DNA of 64,000 nt from Guyanagaster necrorhizus (Eukaryota > Basidiomycota > Agaricomycetes > Agaricales > Physalacriaceae), in NCBI RefSeq assembly GCF_019112545.1, contig NW_025064880.1, positions 1,245,719-1,309,718 of the forward strand. Direction: 5' to 3'. A program made the translations under genes and the position numbers. Every line of letters starts with the position of its first letter. Positions within the stretch are counted from its first letter, which is position 1. This document shows, piece by piece, positions 24,657 to 35,782 of the stretch. A model generated the notes under the pieces. That model ran no database searches. It worked only from the letters and a program-made list of their open reading frames with translations, and was not told the DNA's origin.

Positions 24657-25280
24657 AGTATACAAACGAATGTCATTTGTGTCTTTTCATTATTGCTTCG
24701 AGGCTTGCGTTCCCGACAGTTTCTCGTGAGCACCAGTAAGGTTTACTGGTCCTAAGTAGTCAAATCGAAGTGACATTCTGACAGATGAAGGATCTTGAGA
24801 AGCGATCATTTGCAAGAATGCTCGTTCAGTCTTGTTCAAGTAACCTTCGCCACGCTTATAGCGCTCGTGCCTTTCGTTTGACTCGGTCATGATCCAGACC
24901 GTTGCACTACTTACAATCAGCTGCTATTCTCCGCGTTCTTCGTAAGTATGAAGGCTGATACTCTCGCCGGGGCGAGTGCATTTTCAAAGATACAATTGAA
25001 ATCAATGCGATACCATGAACGTAGCCGCGTCGGTGGTTTTTTCTTGAGTCAGTAGTGCCTGCCAAAGCGGGGGTGTATCATATGGTGTCAGTCACAACCG
25101 CACGCTTCTATCTTATCTGACGTCTTATTGATTTCAGTCTTGCGGGAGAGAAGTTACACTAGATCCGCTCAAACTTCTCACGCAGACGATATGGAGCAAT
25201 TGTATATCAGTCGATGCCGTTTGTGCATTTTAAAACGCCCCACTTTTTCTCCACGCCTATCTCTTCCTTGACCGAGAATC
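24657..25280. other. Intergenic stretch; one weak minus-strand ORF
   Basis: 3' flank of PRE6 and 5' flank of the transporter. A minus-strand frame at 24690-24890 encodes 66 residues starting MTESNERHERYKRGEG, with hydrophilic, protein-like composition but no recognised family and no splice partner. No tRNA was found despite short stem-like words. Confidence 0.4.
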
Positions 25281-27780
25281 ATGGTGTCCCCTTCGTCTTC
25301 TGACGCGGACTGGAAACATGACGAGAAAAACGATCATGTCGTAGAGGTGTCGGCGAAGGAAGTCGATACCGCGGCTCAAATCCTAGCAGGGGCGTCCGAG
25401 GTTTTAGATCCGAGGGAGGCAGAAAGGATTAAGTGAGTCTGGGAAATGCCATTCGCTAATTACGTTGCCTAAAGATTTTGCAGGAAGAAGATCGACCGAC
25501 ATATTCTTCCTTTGATGTGCAGTACGTGCTATGTCTGCTTAAATGATGCTACATGTGCTCATCTATTGGTTCAGCTCTATACTGGTAGTCTACTTAAATC
25601 CATCAGGGACCGTGCAGCCCGTCATCTCATTCTCGTAATCCAGGATTCAATTCATGGATAAGACAACGCTGGGAAGCTCTGCGATTTTGGGTATCAGGTG
25701 ACAAGCATTCCAAGGTTATGATAATGATACCCGAATTTAACGTCCCAATCAGAGAATCGACGCATCTTTCCACCAATCAGTGAGTAGCTTCGGCGCACTA
25801 TCATTATTACTGGTATTGGATGTTCAATACCACACTTAGGTACAATTGGTAAGCCCAGATATCTCGTACTTGAATTTGAGCTAATTCACGGATGGATGCT
25901 ATCATGTAGGCTTGGGACTATATTCTATCTCAGCTATCTCGTATTCGAGTTTCCCCAGAATCTCTGTCTCCAGCGCTTTCCTGTGGGAAGATGGATGAGG
26001 TTCGTTGCGTCGCTTTCTTCCGGTGTTTCCAAAGACCGAAGCCGTAATTAGCATTAACATCTTCATATGGGCCGTTGCCTTATGCTGTCATGCAGCCTGC
26101 AAGAATTTCGCCGGTCTATTTGCTGTGAGACTAATTCTGGGCATGTGTGAAGGGTCAATCACTGCAGGATTCATGATTGTCAGCTCCATGTTCTACACGA
26201 GAAAAGAGCAAACGCTGAGAGTTGGTTATTGGTGTGAGTGGAATAGTCACGTACTGTCGGGCTGTCGGCTTAGTTACTTTCGTCATTTCCAGTTTTGATG
26301 AACGGAACCGGTAAGTCAAAAAGTTACCAGGCTATTATACGAGCGGAGGATGATCAATTACCCCGGATGACAGCTCAAATTATTTCGGGGTTCATCAGCT
26401 TCGGTACCTTGCACATTAAGACGGGAACATTTGAACCTTGGCAATGGTGTGTGCGGCTTTAGTAGACAATGTATTGAGCTCACTCTTCGGCTTGACTTTA
26501 AGGCTCATGATAATCACGGGTTTAATCACTCTTATTACGGCGATTGCCTTCTGGTCAGTCTAACATACACATTCTTAACCGCCACTCGTACCAATTACCC
26601 GGGTAGGTTCTTATTCCCAAACTCGCCAACCAACGCGTGGTTCCTTACACCTGCCGAAAGGACAACTGCCATCCAGAGAATTAAGGCACGTTCGCTTTCC
26701 GTTATTCGGTCCATCAATTTTAATGTGTCGCGCATTTAGGAAAACCAAACTGGCGTTGAGAATAAACACTTCAAAAAGGAACAGTAAGGACAGCGTACTG
26801 GATGGACATATAACGTCAGCTCACACTAAATAACAGGATGATAGAGGCATTGACGGACCCGAAGACCTGGCTTTTTGCACTCTTTTCCGCTTTGGACAAT
26901 ATCCCCAACTCTCTGACGAATCAGCGCACGATAATAGTATCCTCTTTTGGATTCAGTAATCTGCAAACCACGCTCCTTAGTTGCGTGGATGGCATTGTTG
27001 AAATTGTGACCATCTGGACCGGAGTGACTATTGCCTCACGTATTCCGAATAGCCGCGCATATGTTGGCGCGATATACATGATTCCCAACATACTGGGTGT
27101 CTTTTTGGTCAATTTCCTGCCTTGGAACGACAAAATAGGGCTCCTTTTCTCAGTTTGGGTGACAGGTACGGTTGTTTCTAAAGCTCGCTATCTTTGCGCG
27201 ACTTACAATAAACAGGTGTTGGAACCACCGGATTTGGTGCGTGGCTACTGTCCTCGAGGTATAGTTACTCGTGGGCTCATATCATAGTTCCTATTAGTCT
27301 TATCGCTATCCTGGGTTTCTGCCGTAGTTTCCGGACATACCAAAAAGGTTACGGTAAACGCAATAATGCTCTCAGCATACTGCATTGGAAATTCTGCTGG
27401 ACCCTTCATGTGGCAAGCCAAGTATAAGCCTCGGTAAGCAATATCTCTGTTCGCCATCGTTCGTCTTACTAAGTTGGACCAGCAATCACATTCCCTGGAT
27501 CATCATTGGGATCTGCTACGTATGCTGCATGAGTCTGTTGCTAACGATCCGATTCCTCTTGTCCCGAGAAAATCAGCGGCGGAACACTGAATCCAGAGAT
27601 GGTGCTTACGATGATGTATACATTGAACGCCTCACGTCGGATGGTAAGAAGGAAATGATCAAAGTGGACAAGGTTCGTCGCGCTTCTTGCCCTGCAACCC
27701 TTGCATCGAACCAATGACCTTCCTAGGAATTTCTGGATCTAACAGATGTCCAAAACCGTGATTTCAGATACGTACTTTGA
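25281..27780 (+). CDS. Major facilitator transporter, allantoate permease (Dal5/ACS) family
   Basis: Many short exons starting MVSPSSSDADWKHDEKN, a charged cytosolic leader ending LDPREAERIKKKIDRHILPL. Then come CIQFMDKTTLGSSAILGI, QYNWLGTIFYLSYLVFEFPQ, INIFIWAVALCCHAACKNF and the signature RLILGMCEGSITAGFM, all typical of the anion:cation symporter/Dal5 family. The second half includes FLFPNSPTNAWFLTPAER, then SFGFSNLQTTLLSCVDG, VGAIYMIPNILGVFLVNF and WIIIGICYVCCMSLLLTIRF. The last exon (27727-27780) encodes EFLDLTDVQNRDFRYVL, a family-typical tail. About 12 membrane helices at the plasma membrane are expected. Substrate could be allantoate, nicotinate, a vitamin or another carboxylate; it cannot be told from sequence. 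A 9-base micro-exon lies at 25840-25848. Convergent with the acyl-CoA synthetase gene. Confidence 0.88.
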
Positions 27781-27912
27781 AGCGTTACTTACACACATGC
27801 ACAAATGGTGAACGAGAAATACAATTGTAGAACTAAAACATTACATCTCCTGCGCAAAATAAAGTCGTATAGTATAATAGAAACACCGCCAGCACTCATC
27901 GACCTGATAACC

Positions 27913-27945
27913 CGTTATAGCAACCGTTATAGCAACCGTTATAGC
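27913..27945. repeat. Tandem 12-base repeat CGTTATAGCAAC (2.75 units)
   Basis: Two full perfect units (27913-27924, 27925-27936) and a third partial unit (27937-27945). The stop codon of the minus-strand acyl-CoA synthetase lies in the last unit (27939-27941). Copy-number changes would fall in its 3' untranslated region. Confidence 0.9.
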
Positions 27946-30769
27946 CTGGTTGTAACCTCGGCAGTTGGCTCTCCGAGGGCATAAAGACCGTCGAGTTCTG
28001 CTTTGTACTTGCTATAAGCATCCTTCCGTCGAATTTTGAGGGTCGGGGTCAGTGTACCGTTATCCACAGTGAAGGGCTCCATGCTGAGGTGGATACGTTT
28101 AATGGTCTCGAAACTAAAGCCACATACTATTAGTGCCAGACAACCACAGCTAAGTAGACTCTTACCCCTTCAAACCATTTTTCTTCGCCTCCTGAGTCAG
28201 TATGGAGAGCACCTTATGGTTGATCTTGCTGTCCCTGCACGCCTGCAACAACACAGGAGTGTTGTCCGGAGTCACATCGTTGCCCGTCACGTCCGAAACA
28301 ATAGCCGCAAGTTGAATGGGGTCTGGGACGACAACGGCCAGCAAGTATGCTTGCATCGAGTCTCCATGAATATAGATCTGGGCAACTACCGGGCAGGCAC
28401 CGTATGTATTCTCAATCTTCTCGAGAGCGACATACTCCCCCTGGGACAGCTTCATGATGTTCTGATAATTACAAGGTGATTAGCGCTTTGAGGAAGGTGA
28501 GATAGCAAGCAATATACCTTGACACGATCTATAATCTTGACACGCCCACTATCGTCGATAGCGGCGACATCACCAGTGTGGAGCCAACCTTCCGCATCGA
28601 CTGTTTCTTTCGTGTTCTTCTCATCTAAATCATAATGTGAGGAATTTGCGTGATACATTTGATAATTAAACCCACCCTTGTAGTAAACAGTGAAACAGTT
28701 GTCGCCTCTTACACAAAGTTCCCCGCGAGGGAACGGTTTGTCTTCGGAAGTGTAGTTCATGGCTGGAACATCAATTAGCTTGATCTCGTTCGCAGGTTGA
28801 GGCGGGCCGACGGTTCCACCCGCGGTAGGATCGTCTGGGATCGCCCTCGTCGTCGTCGCGCATGTTTCGGTCATGCCATATCTACGAACATGTCAGTTGA
28901 CTTGAGGATGTCATAAGATTATTACTCCCACCCTTCAAGAATGTTGCAACACATGGCGATCTTCAAGAAGTCTAAGACATCCTTATTAATGGGCGCTGAA
29001 CCGCAGATCATAGTCTCCATTTGACCACCCAAAACAGCCTTGACCTGTCACGATGCAAAGATCAGCAAAAGTTGACCGATAAGGTGGGATGCCGACCTTC
29101 CGGAAGACGAGTCGATCCCACAATGCATGGGTAACAGTACCAGTCTCGCGTAGCCAATATAATTTGGTCTGAACGGCATATCTGAACAAGGCACCCTTCA
29201 ATCCGGGAATATCACCAGCCGCCATGGCACCTTGATATATACGATTAAAAACACGAGGGACCGCAGGGATCATGACTGGCTTGAGAACTTGCGCATCCTC
29301 CATCAGGCGCAAGGGATCACCACTAAAGTAGCCGATGCTCGCTCCCATTCCGATACAGACGAACTCAGTGACTCGCTGAACCAAATTTAAGCCAAGAACA
29401 AGACAGAGGTTTACTGCTTTACCTCGTAGATATGTGCCAAAGGTAGGAAAGACAGCAAACTTCCGTCCTCTGGAAGAATGAGACCGTAAAGATGAGACTG
29501 TGTAGCCGATGCCATATTCCGATGAGTTAATAATACACCTGCAAAATGTGTTCAGTAGATTGCGACGTGTGTTTCAAAAATATTGCTAACCCTTGGGGTT
29601 ACTGGTAGTTCCCTGTACCGAACATATATCAGAAAGATAAACCGATGAGCGAGGAAAACAAGACACACGGATGTGTAACAGATGGAAGTCAATTGTTCAG
29701 GTGTTGCCGGGATGGGTTCAATCAAGTTAGCTCGTCCCAACTCTTCGACTATCAAAAACAGGATTACGAAGAGATGAGGATGCCAATAAAATGCAGACAA
29801 ACTTTCGCTGAGTTTCTTGAGTTGGACACCGACAGTTTGGCTCCACTGAAGCATGATATTCCACGCCTGGGCCGGTAATGGATCAATAGACACGATCATT
29901 TTTACGATCGGTATTGAGGGTGCCAACTTTAATAAGGCGGGAATGTGGTCGGCGGTAGTAAAAACGACAGTAAGGTGAGAGTGATTGATACTGTTTTCTA
30001 GTCAGAAATCGATGTTCAGCGGGATGTATGCTGGAAAGCTTACATGTACTCTGTGGGACATTGTCAGCAAGGGCAAATGTGTGTCAAGAACATACACGTA
30101 CCGACCGCGTCCTTGCCCAGGGTATCATACAGAGAAACACCAACTTTATTGTAACTTTGGAGGGCGATATCGATGGTTTGCCATTCTGACGGGCTACATG
30201 GTGAGACACCAGTGTGAGAACGAACAGCAAGAAGACACACCGGGTCGGTTCTGCGACCAGATACCAACGGTTTCGAACTCTCCTCCTCCAAGCTGACCAG
30301 ATGAAAAGAGCTTGACCAAAGCACTGCCTATCCAGCGCCGACGCAGGTCGACCTCGCCGTACGTCTGCCATACGTAATAGTTAGCAAACTTGAGCGGCGA
30401 CGTCGAAATAAGCGGCCGATGGCCAAGCATCTTCCTGTCGCGTCCACCCTTGAGACCAGTTTTGAAGATTTCATCGACGGTGTGGAAGGTTCCGGGAGTA
30501 TCCTTGTCGATGTAGCCAAAAATCGCTGTCAAATACAGTGTTCACATCACAAAAACGCGTCAAAAGGCAAGATTACCATTGTGGTAGATGCCTGTCTCGG
30601 TAGTAGATAAGGATATATGCTGGCAAAAAAGCTGCTAGAAGCACTCACCGGTCTGGCCTGGCTTCTTCGTCCCGGGAACCTCTGCAGCCTGTCGGTGGAA
30701 AGGAACCTCAGCAGGCCAGGGATGAACGTGGTCGGTGACAAGCATGGTCGGTTTCTGCGTCAGGGTCAT
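27939..30769 (-). CDS. Long-chain fatty acyl-CoA synthetase (Faa family)
   Basis: Starts at 30769 (MTLTQKPTMLVTDHVHPWPA). Motifs in order: YGEVDLRRRWIGSALVKLF, FETVGIWSQNRPEWQTIDIA and GVSLYDTLGKDAVEYIINHS; the AMP-binding P-loop ICYTSGTTSNPKGVLLTHRN, rebuilt across an intron at about 29590-29650; SFLPLAHIYERVTEFVCIG; GYGMTETCATTTR; EGWLHTGDVAAIDDSGRVKI; and KLSQGEYVALEKIENTY, the fatty-acyl-CoA-synthetase signature region. It ends EVTTRL at 27939. Known reaction: ATP-dependent activation of long-chain fatty acids to acyl-CoA. No peroxisomal targeting signal of the SKL type is seen at the C-terminus, and no transmembrane start. Roughly ten introns. Close to yeast Faa1/Faa2-type enzymes; the exact paralogue is unclear. 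Confidence 0.93.
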
Positions 30770-32236
30770 GCTGGGCTCGGGTTGTATTTATCTTTTGGGG
30801 AGATGGGAGAGACCGAGGTTGAGTGACAGCAAGTCGACCGCTGCCCTCTGACGCTGCTCTGGCGCGACAGGAAATTCACGTGTAACTGCTTATTTGTCGA
30901 TCTCCGGCAAACAATGATCCCGTTGCCGCCGCATAATTTTCCTGCCAGTGGACCATTCATTCGTTAGTCCTGTCCTGCACAGTTGCCAAATAAATAAATT
31001 TATGGTATGGGTCACAGGCCGGGTACTCGATAGAAAACAGAAACAGAGTTTCGTTCCGTTCACGGGATTGACAATCCGTGCGCGCACTTGACAATATGCA
31101 ATTTCGGAGGCCTGCAGTGCCCTGATCTCCTCATGATCGATTATGAAATATTTCTCTCTCCCCCCCACTCCCCCTCCACCACCACACCGAAGTGATCCCA
31201 CAAGAGCTATTGGCTGTAATCGGCCTTGTCCTTGTTGAAATTCGAAGTAAGCAGCAAATATGCTCAGCGGAGCTATTTTACAGATCCAACGTGATCAATA
31301 TAGGTTTATGTCCGTTCTGACATCCGCGAAACCGCAGGCAAACGGGCATTGGAGCACTTTTCATTTTCCCAGCGAACCCGGGTTTGATGCCAGTCGAGCA
31401 CGGCGGCAAGCAAAAATAAGTATCCATATCTTCTCATGCTACGGGGTGGTGATGAAATTGGTGATGACGGCTTGCTGAAACTGTTCGAAGTCGTCGTTGT
31501 CGACTGCTTAATACCACCGTAGGGAACTGGGTCTAAATCCACACCATCGAATTCGAGAACCGCGAAGCTGATAGAGTCGCCTTCTCACGCAGCTCATTCG
31601 CCTCGAAAACACGGGGACCTTAAGCTTGTGCCATTGTCCAATTTGATTGGCTCCCCACTTACAAAGCACACGTATTGTTAGAAAGATGCAACGCAAAGGT
31701 CCTGCGGGACAGCCGATATAGTCGGCGGGGTAGTGTCACACGGGTAAAGAAAGCCTCTGATGCAGTAAAAGAAGGTCGTTCTCCTGGATTGCGGGATGCT
31801 GTGAATGAGAAGGCCACTGGTGGGAGTAACGAGCTCAAGGAATCTTTCGAGTCCTCGCGAGTCACACGATCATAATGAAATGATTCCTCGGGGGATTCAC
31901 TGGCCGATTGAGTTGGTGGTGCAATTCAATGCAACTGTACCCTATTTCTTGGCCGTCTCCATCTCCATTCAAGACGAGATGACGGTAATCACCTAACAAG
32001 GTGACGAAACGGTGCGCACATTGGTGGACCTTGTTGAGATACGGAATGGCTGACATGGATCCAATGGAGGGTGTCATTTCCTGAATATCCGGGGCATCGT
32101 TAACAATACAAGAAGGTGATAAAAAGCAAAACTATTCAAAAGCCCAGGAAAAATAGATGACAGTTACAATGATGAAGGGGATACCGGTCATTCATATATG
32201 ACGCGCTAGTCGATAAGGAAAGCTTGGTTTTAATAA
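30770..32236. other. Intergenic stretch (1.5 kb) without a supported gene
   Basis: 5' flank of the acyl-CoA synthetase and 3' flank of the zinc-ribbon gene. Frames at 31306-31542, 31659-31865 and 31862-32077 on the minus strand are open but show no family motif and no fitting splices. A pyrimidine tract with a run of C lies near 31153-31185. Confidence 0.4.
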
Positions 32237-32782
32237 TCACTTCTGATAGGCTGGATTGTAGCCATCGGTGAAGCCGGGATTATATCCCGGGTTAAAGGCG
32301 ATGGCGGGTTCCGCTTGGCTACGGGGTGTCATATCAGCGTCATGCAACGGCGCTAGACGTTGAAGCGTAACTCACCCTGGTCCGTGTGGCGACCGCCACT
32401 GGCATATAGTACACAACCATATATGCTTGGACGAAAGAGGGACTAGTGGAATGAAGAAGAATTCGAACCAAGTCTTCTGCCTTGCAGCGATAACAGAAGC
32501 TGTGCATCATATGAGAAAAGTGCACAAGAAACGAGGGGTCCTAAAAACACACCATTGTTGCAACGAGGGCAGATATGAGCAACTTGCTCTGGACTATCAG
32601 GCTTAACACTGGTCTGACAGCCCACTGAAACCACGGAAAAAAAAAAGAATCAGAATGGATGTTCTGTGCAGACCTATATAATGGAATTCGTCTGACCTAA
32701 TATTGGAATGCAAACTGCGGATAGACATAGTCAGGAAACAGGTTGATGGAGACAAAAAAAAAGTGGGGTACTCACAGAACAT
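32237..32782 (-). CDS. Small fungal zinc-ribbon protein (zinc_ribbon_15 type) with micro-exons
   Basis: Exon 1 is only 7 bases (32776-32782), exon 2 only 18 (32697-32714), exon 3 is 32553-32624, and two more exons end at 32237. Joined, it reads MFFCIPILVGCQTSVKPD, then HICPRCNNASVIAARQKTWF, EFFFIPLVPLSSKHIWLC, TICQWRSPHGPG and FNPGYNPGFTDGYNPAYQK. Two Cys pairs (CPRC and CTIC) separated by the FFFIPLVPL strand match the zinc-ribbon-15 family, found in small fungal proteins of unknown role. The short C-terminal Y/N/P/G repeats are usual low-complexity tails. Without exon 2 the protein would lose the FCIPI segment. Function is unknown. Confidence 0.8.
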
Positions 32783-35782
32783 GAGAAGCTACAATGTCGT
32801 GGTGAGAGAGAAAGATGAGAGCGCAGTCGAGACACTGCAAGAGGCATTGTTTGGAGTCGGAGCATGATCCTCGGCTACACCGCTTTCTGGGTCAGGCGAT
32901 CATCCGGCTTTCTCCGGCTTTTTGGTGACGTTTTAACCGGACGCAGCATTGCTCTTAGGACGCCGAGTGCCCAAGTCTTGGGTTTACTTTTGTTGTAATA
33001 TATTATTATTACAGCCGTTGGAGAACGTTCTCCATACCAACGTTATGGCATGCAACTTTTACTCGTCCTACCTACATTGGCTCCTATGCCTTCATAAAGC
33101 TCCGGAACTGAAGAAGACATCTGGCGGCGGCGAGAAGAGTCCAGTTGGTGCCCAGAACCGCACTCTGTTGCTAGGCCAGGTACCTCCCTGAGCTCTCTCT
33201 CTGGCAGTGGTAAGTATCGACGTCGACATCGAAGCTCCTAGGAATCTGTCCATTTCGATACTTTATTAATTACGAGTCGAACCTGGGACCTGGACTCCAG
33301 AGCAGGCCGGCTCATTCATTCTTCTCTGTGATAACCGTCTAACAGAGATACAGATCCCAGCGTCTGTGACATTATGAACGGTTGTGTTTTTCGTTAGGCC
33401 TCGATTCTCCATCTCCATCTTGATCCCCGGCGCCATCAAGCGACCCTAGGCCTGTTCAACATTACCCTTCGTTTTTTCAAGAGCGGCCAACGTCCCTGTA
33501 AGCAGGTTCTGGAAATTCTTCTTTTACAAGGATCGACCTCCGTGTCGTCATGACAGAGTACGCGGCGGCCCAACACCTATACTTCTGAGATTGCATCTGT
33601 ATCTGCCTGCTTCCTCTGCAGACCGGTGCCATTGACATTTTGGCCAGGAAAACGTCGACTGCCCGGCCACCAGCAAGTGCCTTGTACTCTTAGGCGGTCA
33701 AGGTTTGTGCCTGGATACTTTCTATGAAATCGAAGGTGATTACTCGACAGTCTAGCTTTCAATCGGTGCCTAAGAATATACATGTTCACACACGCACTAT
33801 TATTGTTGTCAGAGGCGTCTGCACTGTCCTCAATTTGCGCCGCCCAACGCAGGCAGCTCAAATGTCCATCCAGATTGCAGGCGGCGCATCTGACATGAGG
33901 TCTTGCATCATATCCGCCCAGCCTTCGCTCGGCGATTTTAATCTGCCTCAGTCATCCCTGTTTACGATAATCGATTTTATATCCCGAGTCGGAGCGCGTC
34001 GCCAACTCGTGTTTCTGACATCCAGACACGAGTCTGTTTGCAGTTTCCCAAGTCTTTCATGTCTCCTAGTGATTATGTGCCACTGGATGTTACTTCTATT
34101 CCAGGCTTGAATTATTCACATGTCGTCGCTCTCCTATGGTTAATTTCGCGCATTAACTGCACTTGGGGAAACCCCCCCCCCCTTCCTTCGAACACAAGTT
34201 GTTCTCACGACGCAGCGCAGTAACTATCTACTTCAGTTCTTCTGACAACGCGGTCAATTCCATTACTGGGTCATCTGTTCATGCCTGCCTTCGACCAATA
34301 ACATCCCTCCTTTGCCGATGGCTGCCTTGTGGACCAACTGTCTTCCGCACTAGGAGAAGTTTGGAATCCTCACTAACCCTAGAAATCCCACACAGCTGGC
34401 CCAATCGCCATTCAGCGTCAGAGATCACAGTATGTAAGCCTTGGCAGACAACCTATTCTCCAGGAAAAATAGCGCGGTACCATCAAGCCCGTTCTCGACG
34501 CCACTTGGTTATTTCCCCAGTTTATCAGTTCCATCTATGCTGATCTATGTACGATCATCGTCAGGTCGTGTTACATTCCTCTTCCGTCCTTCTTTTATCC
34601 CAAGCATGGGCCACTAATTCCATTTTCATCAGAGACGGGGACATCATTCCGCCATGTCTGCAGAAGACAAATCACGTAGGGTATGATTGGCACGTCGTGG
34701 TCTCTGAATTGCATTTACCCATGCCATGGGAAGGGAAGGGATAGTTTAATGTCGCGGCAGAAACTGGTTGAGACCCACAATCGGATGGTCGCAAGCCTGG
34801 CTGCCGACACACAAGTCTTAGCAAATTTACCAGTTCTCATTCACACGACGTGCTTCCGTTTAGGGCACCTTTACAAAATCGTGGCCGCCGACCATAGCCG
34901 TACTAATCACCCGGTCGTTCCCTCCACATATTAAAAACACCCGATTTATAACGGATAACATCACTTGTCACCATTCTGGATATCCCGAGCCATAGTTGCG
35001 GGGGGCGGTTTCCCTAAACTAACTTTAACAACTGTTTTCCCGATCCTCTTCAGAGAACGCAGACATTGTATTACGCCACTTCCGTTGAAACATCAATGCA
35101 ACGAAACCTGGCAGGCGTGTGCGTGCGTGATGTGCCGTAACGCACACGTTGGGCTCGCGCGCCACTGCCCTAATTTCTCCACTACGCGACTTGACATAAC
35201 GGAGTAAATAGCGGGGTCACAGTGCCTCCATATACTACATCCCCCCCCCCTCCGCTGTCTTTATGCAAGTCACTTAGCAAAGCCTTAGCAACCCGCTGCT
35301 TTCTTTGTTCACGCACGTCCTCCAAATCATTTACCCTCGACATCATTTGCCTTTCAAAGAAGCTCCTTGCAAGCGCACCTCTCCAAACTTTAAATAAAAA
35401 AGCTCATCTCTTAGTCCCTGAATCAACACAACTTTGGATTCGATAGTAGACTGCAACATTACTTATTATGATAACTAGTATGTACTTACTTACACCTAAG
35501 AAATACACTGCAACAAGGACCACCGGAAAAGCAAAGGCCTAAAAAGTATAACAGATGGGCTCGAGGTATCGGATGCAAAAAAAAAAAGCAGAATAAGATA
35601 TTTTAGGCCGGATGTGCGAGGTATATGTCTAGGAATAGCTTGACAGCGACACAGAAAGAAAGCATCAACGATGAAACACAGCAGGAAACAAATTAAAGAA
35701 CACCTATAAGCGACAACCCAAACAGAGTAAAGATTTTGCGACCGGCCGGAAAAGTCTGTCCCTCACGAAAACAGAATGAAAA
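32783..35782. other. Long intergenic tract (3 kb) without a supported gene
   Basis: Lies 5' of the zinc-ribbon gene and 3' of the Zn2Cys6 gene. It is plus-strand pyrimidine-rich with C runs near 34177 and 35240. Short frames (for example 33724-34110) have low-complexity composition and no motif. It may hold long untranslated leaders or a noncoding RNA, but nothing is demonstrable. Confidence 0.45.

Noticed and set aside
33262..33340. tRNA-like words on the minus strand (GGTTCGACTC)
   Set aside because: The putative T-stem does not pair and no acceptor or anticodon stem could be drawn.
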